64,000 nucleotides of DNA, from positions 62,001 through 126,000 of the forward strand of contig NZ_BEWB01000005.1 in assembly GCF_003112555.1 (NCBI RefSeq), given 5' to 3'. Within the stretch, counting starts at the first letter, position 1; every line of letters starts with the position of its first letter. The translations under genes and the position numbers were made by a program. A model generated the notes under the pieces. That model made no database searches. It was not told the origin of the DNA and worked only from the letters and a program-made list of their open reading frames with translations. Below are positions 15,896 through 24,994 of the stretch, one piece after another. The DNA comes from Streptomyces coelicoflavus (GTDB lineage Bacteria; Actinomycetota; Actinomycetes; Streptomycetales; Streptomycetaceae).

Positions 15896-17119
15896 ATGGA
15901 CTCAGCGCGCACGCACACGTCACCGTTCGACGACGTACGCACCACCGCACCCACGGGCAGGGCACTGGCCACCGAAGCCGTGCACGCCGGCCGCGACGAC
16001 CTCGCCGGCCAGGGACTGCACGCCCCGCCCATCGACCTGTCCACGACCTACCCGTCGTACGACAGCCGCGGCGAGGCCGCCCGCATCGACGCGTTCGCCA
16101 CCACCGGCGCCGAGCCGGACGGACCGCCGGTCTACGGCCGCCTGGGCAACCCGACCGTCGCCCGCTTCGAGACGGCGCTGGCCCGCCTCGAGGGGACCGA
16201 GGCCGCCGTCGCCTTCGCCAGCGGCATGGCGGCACTGAGCGCGGTCCTGCTGGTCCGCGGCTCGATGGGGCTGCGGCACGTCGTCGCCGTACGGCCCCTG
16301 TACGGATGCAGCGACCATCTGCTGACCGCCGGGCTGCTCGGGTCCGAGGTCACCTGGACCGACCCGGCCGGCGTCGCGGACGCGCTGCGACCGGACACCG
16401 GCCTGGTGCTCGTGGAGTCCCCGGCCAACCCGACCCTGGCCGAGGTCGACCTGCGGGCCGTCGCCCACGCCTGCGGATCGGTGCCGCTGCTCGTGGACAA
16501 CACCTTCGCCACGCCCGTGCTCCAGCGGCCCGCCGAACACGGTGCGCGGCTGGTGCTGCACAGCGCCACCAAGTACCTCGGCGGGCACGGGGACGTGCTG
16601 GCCGGAGTGGTCGCGTGCGACGAGGAGTTCGCGGGGCGGCTGCGGCAGGTCCGCTTCGCCACCGGCGGCGTGCTGCACCCACTGGCCGGCTATCTGCTGC
16701 TGCGGGGACTGTCCACCCTGCCCGTCCGGGTACGCGCCGCGTCCGCCAACGCCGCCGAGCTGGCCGGGCGACTGGCCGCCGACCCGCGCGTGGCCCGCGT
16801 CCACTATCCGCGCATCGGCGGCGCGATGGTCTCCTTCGAGGTCCACGGCGACCCGCACGAGGTCATCGCCGGCGTCCGGCTGATCACCCCGGCCGTGAGC
16901 CTCGGCAGCGTCGACACGCTCATCCAGCACCCGGCGTCCATCAGCCACCGCATCGTGGACGCGGACGACCGGCGGGGCGCCGGGGTCGGCGACCGGCTGC
17001 TGCGGCTGTCGGTCGGCCTCGAGGACGTCGACGACCTGTGGGCCGACCTGGACCGGGCGCTGGGGGAGCGGACGGCCGGGGCGATCCCGCTGCGGGAGGC
17101 GCTGTCACCGGCCGAGTGA
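15896..17119 (+). CDS. PLP-dependent Cys/Met metabolism lyase (methionine gamma-lyase/cystathionine gamma-synthase-like)
   Basis: 407 residues of the Cys/Met metabolism PLP family. Motifs are YGRLGNPTVARFE (~78), ASGMAAL (~107), VESPANPTLAEVD (~170), VDNTFATPVLQ (~200) and the PLP lysine in SATKYLGGHGD (~226). The end has IQHPASISHR and LLRLSVGLEDVDDLWADLD. Such enzymes cleave or replace the gamma substituent of homoserine-linked thiols. Which reaction applies cannot be read from motifs. The divergent Lrp regulator and lack of biosynthetic neighbours favour a catabolic methionine gamma-lyase, by analogy with mdeA/mdeR. Confidence 0.85.
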   Translation: MDSARTHTSPFDDVRTTAPTGRALATEAVHAGRDDLAGQGLHAPPIDLSTTYPSYDSRGEAARIDAFATTGAEPDGPPVYGRLGNPTVARFETALARLEGTEAAVAFASGMAALSAVLLVRGSMGLRHVVAVRPLYGCSDHLLTAGLLGSEVTWTDPAGVADALRPDTGLVLVESPANPTLAEVDLRAVAHACGSVPLLVDNTFATPVLQRPAEHGARLVLHSATKYLGGHGDVLAGVVACDEEFAGRLRQVRFATGGVLHPLAGYLLLRGLSTLPVRVRAASANAAELAGRLAADPRVARVHYPRIGGAMVSFEVHGDPHEVIAGVRLITPAVSLGSVDTLIQHPASISHRIVDADDRRGAGVGDRLLRLSVGLEDVDDLWADLDRALGERTAGAIPLREALSPAE

Positions 17120-17158
17120 CCGGCCGTCACGCCCGCGCCGGCCGTTGCGCCTGCCGGC

Positions 17159-17240
17159 CGGGCCTGGCAGTCCTGGCAGTCGCGGCAGTCCTGCCGGCTC
17201 CGGCGAGCCTGCCGGTCCTGCCGGTCCTGCCGAGCCCGCC
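17159..17240. repeat. Degenerate short repeats between convergent genes
   Basis: The gap between two converging stops is made of imperfect nine-base units: CCTGGCAGT twice near 17164-17181, then CCTGCCGG(T/C) four times. It may have arisen by slippage. No clean terminator stem is seen. Confidence 0.5.
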
Positions 17241-17242
17241 GG

Positions 17243-18616
17243 TCATTCCTGGCCTATCGGCTCTCCCTGAGGCAGGCGTGCCGCGGACCGGGCCGACGGA
17301 TCCAGACGGGCCGTGACGACCAGGGTCCCCTCCTCGATCTGGTAGTCGAGGGGGAGGCCCAGGCCGCGCATCGCGGCGACCATGCCGGTGTTGGACGCCT
17401 GCGTGACCGCGTACACGCTCTCGCACCCCGTCTCCGCCGCCATCGACACGAGCCGGCCGAGGAGTTCGCCGCCGATGCCGCGCCGCTGCCACGCGTCCTC
17501 GACGAGCAGCGCGACCTCCGTCTCGTCGCCGTCCCACAGCAGATGACCGAGCCCGACGACGCGCCCCGAGGCGGTCTGCACGGCGAGGGTGCGGCCGAAG
17601 CGCGGGCTGAGCAGGTGGTTGAGATACCGGCCGGCGTCCCCGACCGGGCCGTGGTAGCGCATCCCGAGCGTCCGCGCCGAGCAGCGCTCGTGCATCGCCT
17701 TCGCCGCCTCCACGTCCCGCGTGTCGGCCCGGCGGACCGTGATGTCGCTCCCCTCGGGCAGCGTCAGCACGTCCCCGCCGCGCGGGACCCGCGGACCGAG
17801 CCGGGCGTCCAGCTCGACCAGGGCCCGCGCCCGGGCGAACTCCGCCGGGGTGAACGGCAACTGGGGCCGCTCCACGCTGATCACCCCGCCCTCCGGGGCA
17901 CGCAGCCGCAACACCGTGTCCTCGAGCGTGCCCTCCGGCGGTACGGTGCCGGCGGCTTCCGCCCCCGCCCCCGCGGGCAGGGACCTGATGGTGCACCTGC
18001 CCAGCAACTGCCGCAGTGCCAACGGCAGCTCCGCGGCGTCCAGGGCCGTACGGGTGGCCAGGCCCAGCACCCGGGTCGGCGCGTCCACCAGGTCGTGGGC
18101 GTCCGCCCGCTCGGTCCAGGTCCGGGCACCGCCCGCCGCCGTCACCACGTCGGCCAGCTCGGTACCGCTCAGCTCACCCGGGGCACGGAGCAGGAACTCG
18201 TCCACCGTGCCGTCGGCCAGCGGGTGTGTCTGCAGGCTCAGGATGTCGATCCGCCGGTCGGCCAGGGCCGCGCACAGCACGGCCAGCGATCCCGGCGCGT
18301 CCCGCACCGTCGTCCGCATCCGCCACAGGGCGCTCTCACCACCCGGCCCGGTCCCGGCCGGTCCGGTCGCTCCTGCCCCGGCCCCGGCCGGTCCAGCCCC
18401 ACTTGCCGCAGTCCCGGCCGGCCGCTCGGCGGTCGGCGGCCGGGCGCCGGTATCCTCCGCCGGCGGCGCCTGCCCGTGGCGGCGTGACCACCGGGTGTGG
18501 AAGCCCGCCGTGGCGATCAGCGCGGCCAGCGAGGCCAGCACCATGACGGGCACCACGGGACCGTGCTCGACGAGATGGGCCACGGCTTGCGTCACATCAG
18601 ACATGTCTCGACTCAT
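17243..18616 (-). CDS. TM-anchored ACT-GNAT fusion acetyltransferase
   Basis: 457 residues. A single hydrophobic segment (VVPVMVLASLAALIATAGF) lies near residues 22-40, followed by ~50 residues of Ala/Gly/Pro linker. An ACT-like domain starts near 98 (MRTTVRDAPGSLAVLCAALA, then IDILSLQTHPLADG). The C-terminal GNAT domain begins near 300 (ITVRRADTRDVEAAKAMHE) and holds the acetyl-CoA loop VEDAWQRRGIGGELLGRL near 385. The ACT part may sense an amino acid. The substrate is unknown. MSR at 18616 is used; ATG 18604 is an alternative. No strong Shine-Dalgarno supports either. Confidence 0.82.
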   Translation of the reverse strand: MSRDMSDVTQAVAHLVEHGPVVPVMVLASLAALIATAGFHTRWSRRHGQAPPAEDTGARPPTAERPAGTAASGAGPAGAGAGATGPAGTGPGGESALWRMRTTVRDAPGSLAVLCAALADRRIDILSLQTHPLADGTVDEFLLRAPGELSGTELADVVTAAGGARTWTERADAHDLVDAPTRVLGLATRTALDAAELPLALRQLLGRCTIRSLPAGAGAEAAGTVPPEGTLEDTVLRLRAPEGGVISVERPQLPFTPAEFARARALVELDARLGPRVPRGGDVLTLPEGSDITVRRADTRDVEAAKAMHERCSARTLGMRYHGPVGDAGRYLNHLLSPRFGRTLAVQTASGRVVGLGHLLWDGDETEVALLVEDAWQRRGIGGELLGRLVSMAAETGCESVYAVTQASNTGMVAAMRGLGLPLDYQIEEGTLVVTARLDPSARSAARLPQGEPIGQE

Positions 18617-18719
18617 GCACCCACTGTGAAGGAACGGTGTTGCGTGATCACGAACGCACTGTGACCGATGGGTAAAGAAGGCTTCCGTCGCATTCGTCCC
18701 TCTTTGGCCAGGTCTGGAG

Positions 18720-21449
18720 TCAGGTGGCGGCCGGTTCCTCCGCCAGCGCGTCCCGCAGCCGTCGCGCCTGCGTCACGAGCCGGGACGTGCCGCGCCGGTC
18801 CGCCACCCCCGGCAGGTGCGGCAGCCCGCCCCGGGCGCCCGTCCGCTCGGCGCACTCGGCCGCCACCGCCAGCAGCTCACCGAGCCCACGGGCCGAGGAC
18901 GTCGCCGCGCCGGCGGAGAGGTCGGCGAGCAGTACGGGCAGCACCTCGCGGAGGACCGCCCACACCGTGGCGTTCGCCCCCGTCGCCGAGGCGGTGCGCA
19001 CCGCGTCGGCGAGCCGCACCGGCTTCACCTCTCCGCGCCGCACCAACTGCCCGAGATCCGCGCCGAGCCGCTCCGGGTCCAGCCGGCCGCGTGCCGCCAG
19101 CACCAGCAGGGCGTCCACGGCGGCCAGCCGGTCCTCGGCGTGCCGCGCACCCAGCCCGTAGGCCAGGCACAGGTGCACCGCCTCGCCCGCTTCGCCGTCC
19201 GCGTCGGCGAGGTGGGGCAGCACCGCGGCGGCGGCGCCCCGCTGGTCGTCCACGGCCGCCTCGGACACGTCCCGCACCAGCCGGGCGGCCACCAACTCCG
19301 GCCGCTCGGGCAGGAGGGCGAACCAGTGCTGCCGTATCTCGCCCCTCCAGTGGCCGCAGTACCACCGGTCCGAGAAGGGACTCGCCGGACGCCCCAGCAG
19401 CCGGAGAGCGGCGGGGAACTCCTCCGCCCGAAGTTCGGGCACCTCCCCGAGTTCCATCAGGATGCGGGTCGCCGTCGGCCGCCGGGTGGCGGAAGGGGCG
19501 GTCCACTCGCCGGTCAGCAGGCGGGCCAGCCGGTCACCCTGCTCGGTCCCGAGCGCTGCCGCGCGCCGCACCGACGTCACCGCCGCCGTCCGGGCGTCCC
19601 GGCGCACGCGCAGGAGTGCCTGGCCGAAGTCGACCGGCGCCACCCGGGTGCCCGCACGCCGGTAGGCGTCCAGGCGGTCCACCAGGTCGCCGGGTTCGAG
19701 CAGGCCGGTGCCCCAGGTGGGGGTGGCCAGCAGGAACGGCGGGGGATCGGTGCGCAGCCGGTGCGCCACCTCCCACATGCGGGCCTCGAAGGGGCGGGCC
19801 AGCGAGTTGTGCACACAGCCCGAATCCGGCACCCCGTCCTGGACCATCCGGTGCAGGGTGTCCGTGCTCACCTTCCCGTGCAGGGTCGCGAGCAGGAGGT
19901 CCAACGCCCGTGAGCCGTCGAAGAGTTCGGGGTGGCGAGCGAAGAACTGGTCCGACGGGTGGCCCGGCCGCAGCTCGCGCTCGGCCCACCAGCGCCGGGC
20001 GACCACCGGTTCGAGGGCTTCCAGCAACGCCTCCCGGTCCCGGTGGGCGTGCCGGACCAGCCCGTCCAGGGCGCGCTCGAAGGCGGACACGTCACCCCCC
20101 GAGGCCAGCAGCGCGCTGATCTCCTCGGCGACTTCGAGTGCCGAATCCGGAGCGGGAGCCAGACGCGCCCGCTCCGGCACGGCAGGCAGCACCTCCTCGT
20201 GGGCGAACGCCCGGGAGTCCGGCGGTGTCGCCCCCAGGGTGCGGACCGCCCGTGCGCGCAGAGCCGGGACCAACTGCTCCGCCGCACCGGCGAGTTCCTC
20301 CCGGACCACCTCGTCGGTGACCTTGCGGAGGTGCCGCTCGACCAGCTTCAGCGCCCGCTCCTGCACGTCGGAGTCCTCGTGCCCGAACGCCTGGGCGGCG
20401 GCCGGCAGCAACGCGTCGGCCGCGGCGGGATCCCGCGTGAGTACTTTGCCCAGCAGCACGAGCTGTGCCCGCACGAGCTTCCTCTCGCTGCGGAACAGCA
20501 CCGCGTCGGTCACCTCCGCCAACCGCCGCGGCGCCAGCTCTCCCGCCAGGGCCAGGGCACCCAGCACCGACTGGGCGTGGGAGGCCACCGCCGGCACCGC
20601 GTCCGAGGCGAGCGCCGTCCAGTCGGCCGTCCGCAGCCGCTCCTCCTCACGGGTGAGCGCCAGGTCGTGCAGCAGGCGCAGGAACACCCGCAACTCGGCC
20701 GGCGTGCCACCGCGCAGCAGCCGGGCCACACACGCGTCGACCATCGTCCGCCGGTCGAGTGTGCCCTCGGAGGTCAGCCGGGCCAGCGCGCCGGTCCAGC
20801 CGTCGGGTCCGTCGCCGGACAGCCAGCCCAGCCGCGCCCCGACGCCTTCGGTGCGGAAGAGGGCGGCGACCAGCTCCGACACGTGCGGGTCCCGGCGCAG
20901 ACGGTCGCAGACCGTGCCGCCGCGCTGCCAGGCGCCGCCGACGTGGTCCAGCCAGCCCTGGACATACGCCTCCGTCGTGGGCACCGGGCAACCGGACAGC
21001 CGCACGAGGCCGGCCATCAACTCGTACGACACGTTGGAGCCGGCCGGGCGCCGGGCGAGCCGGTGCACCACGTCTGCGAGCCACCCGGGGTCCCGGTCGC
21101 CCAGCACATGCAGCAGGACCGCCGGTGACGCCTGCGACCAGCGCATGTCGACGGCCGCGAGCCAGCTCGCCACGGCCGCCGCGCCGGTCTGGCAGGCGGC
21201 CCCGGCCGCGTGCAGTGCCGGGTGGGCCAGGCGGGACTCCGCGGACCAGCGGGCCGCCCGCAGCTCCTGGCGGACGGCCTTCAACCCGGGGAAGCAGGCG
21301 CGCCGTTCCCCGTCCGTCATGCCGTCGAGCAGTGACACGACCTCGGCCGTCCGCCCCGCTCGCACCGCCCCCATCAGCAGCCCGGTCGCTTCCGCCGTCC
21401 CGGTCCCGGTCTTGGTCCCGGTCGCAGGCGTCTCCGTAACCGTCGTCAT
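18720..21449 (-). CDS. DUF6493-family HEAT-like repeat protein
   Basis: 909 residues, mostly Ala/Leu/Arg-rich helices that read as an alpha-solenoid. An example block is LPAAAQAFGHEDSDVQERAL near 420. I recall DUF6493 proteins as partners of SWIM zinc-finger proteins in actinobacteria. The start ATG overlaps the stop of the upstream SWIM gene by ATGA, so the pair is coupled. There is no signal peptide. Function is unknown; a scaffold or a part of a MoxR/vWA-linked defence-like system is possible. The first ~20 residues are Thr/Gly-rich (TETPATGTKTGTGT). Confidence 0.8.
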   Translation of the reverse strand: MTTVTETPATGTKTGTGTAEATGLLMGAVRAGRTAEVVSLLDGMTDGERRACFPGLKAVRQELRAARWSAESRLAHPALHAAGAACQTGAAAVASWLAAVDMRWSQASPAVLLHVLGDRDPGWLADVVHRLARRPAGSNVSYELMAGLVRLSGCPVPTTEAYVQGWLDHVGGAWQRGGTVCDRLRRDPHVSELVAALFRTEGVGARLGWLSGDGPDGWTGALARLTSEGTLDRRTMVDACVARLLRGGTPAELRVFLRLLHDLALTREEERLRTADWTALASDAVPAVASHAQSVLGALALAGELAPRRLAEVTDAVLFRSERKLVRAQLVLLGKVLTRDPAAADALLPAAAQAFGHEDSDVQERALKLVERHLRKVTDEVVREELAGAAEQLVPALRARAVRTLGATPPDSRAFAHEEVLPAVPERARLAPAPDSALEVAEEISALLASGGDVSAFERALDGLVRHAHRDREALLEALEPVVARRWWAERELRPGHPSDQFFARHPELFDGSRALDLLLATLHGKVSTDTLHRMVQDGVPDSGCVHNSLARPFEARMWEVAHRLRTDPPPFLLATPTWGTGLLEPGDLVDRLDAYRRAGTRVAPVDFGQALLRVRRDARTAAVTSVRRAAALGTEQGDRLARLLTGEWTAPSATRRPTATRILMELGEVPELRAEEFPAALRLLGRPASPFSDRWYCGHWRGEIRQHWFALLPERPELVAARLVRDVSEAAVDDQRGAAAAVLPHLADADGEAGEAVHLCLAYGLGARHAEDRLAAVDALLVLAARGRLDPERLGADLGQLVRRGEVKPVRLADAVRTASATGANATVWAVLREVLPVLLADLSAGAATSSARGLGELLAVAAECAERTGARGGLPHLPGVADRRGTSRLVTQARRLRDALAEEPAAT

Positions 21450-22861
21450 CGCGCACCCCCGTCGATCCGAACCGTCCCCCGCGCGTCCGCGGCGCCCCTC
21501 CGTACCATCCGTACCGCCAGTGCGTGCTTGCACGGCCCGCGCCCGCCCCGGTACTTGGCCCACCACAGGCAGCTGCACGTGAGGACCCCCGCCTCCTCGC
21601 GCACCCGGTGCACGTGACCGTCCTCGGCCGTGACCGTCCCGACCGGGCCGTCCAGGGCGACCGCGCCCGCGGCCACCAGGGCACGGGCCGAACGCAGCCG
21701 GGGATTGTGGCGCTCCACGCGCTCCGCGTCGTACGGCAGCTCCCGGTGGAAGTAGGCCGCCTCCGCGGTGTCGTACCCGACGCGTCCCGACGTGCCGAGG
21801 CGGACCAGTGCCGCACGCACCCGCTCCGCGGTCAGCCCCGAGGCGGCGGCCAGGTCGGCGATGTCGATCCGCGGCTCCCAGGCGAGGAGCACCGAGACCA
21901 GCTCGGCGTCCCCGGCGGCCTCGTCGGTGGCGAGCGCGTTGAGCACACCGCCCTCTCCGGAGAACCCGCGTGCGGCGTCGGGGGACAGGGTGAGGGTCAG
22001 GCGCATGCCGGGCAGGAGTACCTCCCAGGCGGAGGCGGTGGCGGAGGCGGTGGCGGCACTCCCCGGGGCGACCGCCGGCCCGTAGACCCGCAGGGCCGTG
22101 GCGTGCCGCAGAACGCGCCGCAGCGCGACCAGCCGCTCCGGGCCGGGCAGGCACACCGCGCCGGGCACCGCACGCGTCGTCGGCCGCAGCGTACGACCCG
22201 ACGGCACCACCCACCGGGGGCCGCCCGCTCCGCTCCTGCCACCGCGGGGCAGGGCCCGCAGGAAGCGCACCGCCTCGGCCGCGTCCAGTTCGGCCCGCAG
22301 GTCGAAGCCGGCCGCTATGACCTGGGCCTCGGCGAAGCCGCGCAGCCACCGGTCGGGCAGCGGCACCTTCTTCTCCACGACCGGACCGTCCAGCGTGGTC
22401 ACGGCCAGCTCCTCGGGGCCGACGCGCAGATGCAGCGGGTCGTCGGCGCCGATCCGGGACAGGGCCTCGCGCAACGGGTCGTTGACGTCGACGTTCGTCG
22501 TGCCGTGTCCGACCTCCCCGCCGTCGAGGCCGGCCTCCAGCACGTCCAGGCGGGCGTACACCCCGCCGCAGCCGGAGAAGGATTCGAACCGCAGTCGGTC
22601 GCCGCTGCCCGTCACCACCGGGTCGAGCGAGGCGCGCAGCTGCGGCTGGTAGTACCGCGCGGCGGCCACGTCGGCCACCGCGAGCAGCGCCGCGGACGCC
22701 TTCTGGGGCGACGTCAGGAACCCCGCGAAGAACTCCGGATGGTCCACGGCACCGGCGGGCGTCGCGCCCCGGGAGGTCTCCAGTCCCAGGCGTCGCCCGC
22801 CCGCCGCGGACTCCAGCACGGAGGGTCGTCGATAGGTCACGGCCTGCAAAGATCGCGTCAT
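21446..22861 (-). CDS. SWIM zinc-finger protein
   Basis: 471 residues starting MTRSLQAVTYRRPSVLE at 22861; an in-frame extension to 22996 is less likely. A CxC...CxH zinc knuckle, CSCLWWAKY then GPCKHALA, lies near residues 430-448 and defines the SWIM domain, a nucleic-acid or protein-binding module. A winged-helix-like segment (IDIADLAAASGLTAERVRAAL) precedes it near 340. It overlaps the DUF6493 gene at its 3' end. SWIM proteins of this kind are often found with MoxR-vWA genes. Here such a pair lies 14 kb away at 1.8-4.6 kb. Confidence 0.85.
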   Translation of the reverse strand: MTRSLQAVTYRRPSVLESAAGGRRLGLETSRGATPAGAVDHPEFFAGFLTSPQKASAALLAVADVAAARYYQPQLRASLDPVVTGSGDRLRFESFSGCGGVYARLDVLEAGLDGGEVGHGTTNVDVNDPLREALSRIGADDPLHLRVGPEELAVTTLDGPVVEKKVPLPDRWLRGFAEAQVIAAGFDLRAELDAAEAVRFLRALPRGGRSGAGGPRWVVPSGRTLRPTTRAVPGAVCLPGPERLVALRRVLRHATALRVYGPAVAPGSAATASATASAWEVLLPGMRLTLTLSPDAARGFSGEGGVLNALATDEAAGDAELVSVLLAWEPRIDIADLAAASGLTAERVRAALVRLGTSGRVGYDTAEAAYFHRELPYDAERVERHNPRLRSARALVAAGAVALDGPVGTVTAEDGHVHRVREEAGVLTCSCLWWAKYRGGRGPCKHALAVRMVRRGAADARGTVRIDGGAR

Positions 22862-22960
22862 GGAAAAACCGTAGAGGCGCCCACTGACAATCGCTGTGAC
22901 CAGCGCAAACGGACGCTCGGGGACGGTAGTTCGACGCACGCGCCGACAGCGCGCACGGGG

Positions 22961-22991
22961 CCGCGCACCGGGGGATGACGCCGGTGCGCGG
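22961..22991 (-). terminator. Hairpin terminator after the phoD-like gene
   Basis: CCGCGCACCG and CGGTGCGCGG form a perfect ten-pair stem around an 11-base loop, 24 bp past the phoD-like stop codon. There is no T-run, as is usual for Streptomyces terminators. Confidence 0.6.
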
Positions 22992-23014
22992 CTCACCCGC
23001 GACAGGCTACGGGA

Positions 23015-24601
23015 CTACTGGCCGACCCGGCCCGGCCGCAGCACCTTCGTGAACAGCACCGTGCCGTCCTGCTCGCGCAGCCGCACCGTCATCTCGGCGC
23101 TCCCGCCGTCGATGTCGACCTCGCCGAAGAACTGGTAGCCGCCCGCCGGCGAGACGTTCGAGGCGGTCGGCGCCTTCACGAAGACGCGTTCGGGACCGAA
23201 GGTGCCGTCCAGTGCACTGGCGGGGAACGCGCCCGCGTTGAGCGGCCCGGACACGAACTCCCAGAACGGCTCGAAGTCGCCGAACGCCGCCCGCGACGGC
23301 TGGTAGTGCTGGGCCGAGGTGTGGTGCACGTCGGCCGTCAGCCACACCGTGCCCGTGATCCGCCGGTGCTTGACGAAGCGCAGCAGCTCCGCGATCTGGA
23401 GCTCGCGCCCCAGGGGTGCGCCGGGATCGCCCTGCGCGATCCCCTCGATGTTCGCCTCGCCCTCGGTGGCGTCCGGCACGACCAGACCGATCGGCATGTC
23501 CGCCGCGATCACCTTCCACACCGCACGCGACCGGGCCAGCTCCCGCTTGAGCCAGTCCAACTGCTCGCGGCCCAGGATGCCCTGGGGGTCCACGCGCCGG
23601 CCGCCGGGGGAGTTGGCGTTGCGGTACGTCCGCATGTCCAGCACGAACACGTCCAGCAACGGGCCCTGGCGCAGTACCCGGTGCACCCGCCCCTCGCGCG
23701 CGCCTGGGCGCAGGGTGGAGAGCGGGAAGTACTCGCCGAACGCGCGCCGGGCGCGGGCGGCCAGCACGTCGACGCTCTTCTCGCGGTACCGGTCGTCCGT
23801 CTCGGCGATCACCTGCCCCGGGTACCAGTTGTTGCGCACCTCGTGGTCGTCCCACTGGACGATCGACGGGACCTGGGCGTTGAAGCGCCGCAGGTTCTCG
23901 TCGAGCAGGTTGTAGCGGAAGTTGCCGCGGAACTCCGCGAGGGTCTCGGCGACCTTGGACTTCTCCTCGGTCGTGACGTTCCGCCAGGTGCCGCCGTCGG
24001 GCAGGGCGGCCGTCTCCGGGATGGGGCCGTCGGCGTAGATGTTGTCGCCGCTGCACAGGAAGAAGTCGGGGTCCAGGGCGCCCATGGCGTCGTAGATGCG
24101 GTAGCCGCCGAGGTCCGGGTTGATGCCCCAGCCCTGGCCGGCGAGGTCGCCGGACCACACGAAGCGCACGCCGTCACACCGGCGGACCGGCACGGTGCGG
24201 AAGGTGCCGGAGACCGGCTCACCGGTGCGGCGCGGGTCGTCCGGGTCGGCGAGGAGGACCCGGTAGTGGATCTGCTCGCCCGGCGGCAGGCCGCGCAGCC
24301 GTGTGGTGCCGGTGAAGTCGGTGTCGCGCCCGAGCAGCGGGCCGTGCCACCGGTGCGGGCGGCGGAACGACTCGGTCGCGGACGTCTCGACGATCATCCG
24401 GGCCGGACGGTCGGACCGCACCCACACCAGACCGGAGTGGGAGGTCACGTCTCCCGTCTGTACGCCCCAGCCCGCCCCCGGCCGCCCCGAACGGGCGAAC
24501 GCCGGCGCCGCCGCGAGGGCGGTGGGCAGGGTCAGGGCCGCCGACGCGGCGAGTGAACCGCGCAGCACGCTGCGGCGGCCGGGCAACGGACGTGGTGACA
24601 T
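23015..24601 (-). CDS. phoD: PhoD-type alkaline phosphatase/phosphodiesterase, Tat-exported
   Basis: 528 residues from ATG 24601 with GGAGG upstream. The N-terminus is a Tat signal: GRRSVLRGSLAASAAL followed by an Ala-rich stretch ending AAAPAFA. An N-terminal beta domain precedes the metallophosphatase core. Metal-binding blocks are FVWSGDLAG, FFLCSGDNIYADG, IVQWDDHEVRNNW and WLTADVHHTSA. PhoD enzymes release phosphate from mono- and diesters outside the cell and are usually under PhoP control. I saw no convincing pair of PHO-box repeats in the repeat-filled upstream gap. Length matches the family. Confidence 0.9.
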   Translation of the reverse strand: MSPRPLPGRRSVLRGSLAASAALTLPTALAAAPAFARSGRPGAGWGVQTGDVTSHSGLVWVRSDRPARMIVETSATESFRRPHRWHGPLLGRDTDFTGTTRLRGLPPGEQIHYRVLLADPDDPRRTGEPVSGTFRTVPVRRCDGVRFVWSGDLAGQGWGINPDLGGYRIYDAMGALDPDFFLCSGDNIYADGPIPETAALPDGGTWRNVTTEEKSKVAETLAEFRGNFRYNLLDENLRRFNAQVPSIVQWDDHEVRNNWYPGQVIAETDDRYREKSVDVLAARARRAFGEYFPLSTLRPGAREGRVHRVLRQGPLLDVFVLDMRTYRNANSPGGRRVDPQGILGREQLDWLKRELARSRAVWKVIAADMPIGLVVPDATEGEANIEGIAQGDPGAPLGRELQIAELLRFVKHRRITGTVWLTADVHHTSAQHYQPSRAAFGDFEPFWEFVSGPLNAGAFPASALDGTFGPERVFVKAPTASNVSPAGGYQFFGEVDIDGGSAEMTVRLREQDGTVLFTKVLRPGRVGQ

Positions 24602-24741
24602 GGAGGTGCCTCCAGGGACGGGATCCGGCCCGTTCTCGGGTGGTGTTCGGGCCACTGTGCGCAGCCAGACCTACTGGCACGGCGCGGCGCCCGGGGAAAA
24701 TGCGGGTGAACAACCGGGACGGGTGAGCGGTCCGCACCCCG

Positions 24742-24991
24742 CGCGGGCCGGGTCGACGCACCCGCACGGGCCGGGTCGACGCACCCGCGCGGGCCAGGTC
24801 GCCGCACCCGCACGGGCCTGGTCGCCGTATCCGCGGGCCTGGTCGCCGTATCCGAGCGGGCCGGGTCGCCGTATCGGCCGCGAGCCGGGTCGGCGTATCC
24901 ACCGCGGGCCGGTCCGCCGTATCCACCGCGGATCGGATCGGCCCGATCACCACGAGCCGGGCCGCCGTAGTCGGCGCGAGCAGGGCCGCCG
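24742..24991. repeat. Minisatellite of ~21-bp units
   Basis: About ten degenerate copies of a unit close to GGGCCGGGTCGCCGTATCCGC fill the gap between the phoD-like gene and the MocR stop codon. Most of the 393-bp gene-free stretch 24602-24994 is this array. On the minus strand the repeats can be read as Gly/Pro/Arg-rich peptide, but after the MocR stop and out of its frame, so I do not call a gene. Confidence 0.8.
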
Positions 24992-24994
24992 GGT

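Noticed and set aside
15896..17119. Cystathionine gamma-synthase of methionine synthesis
   Set aside because: Not excluded, but the divergent Lrp regulator and absence of biosynthetic neighbours favour a catabolic C-S lyase.
18720..22349. One 1209-codon minus-strand frame
   Set aside because: It merges the antisense of the SWIM region with DUF6493. The true DUF6493 start is ATG 21449, which overlaps the SWIM stop codon.
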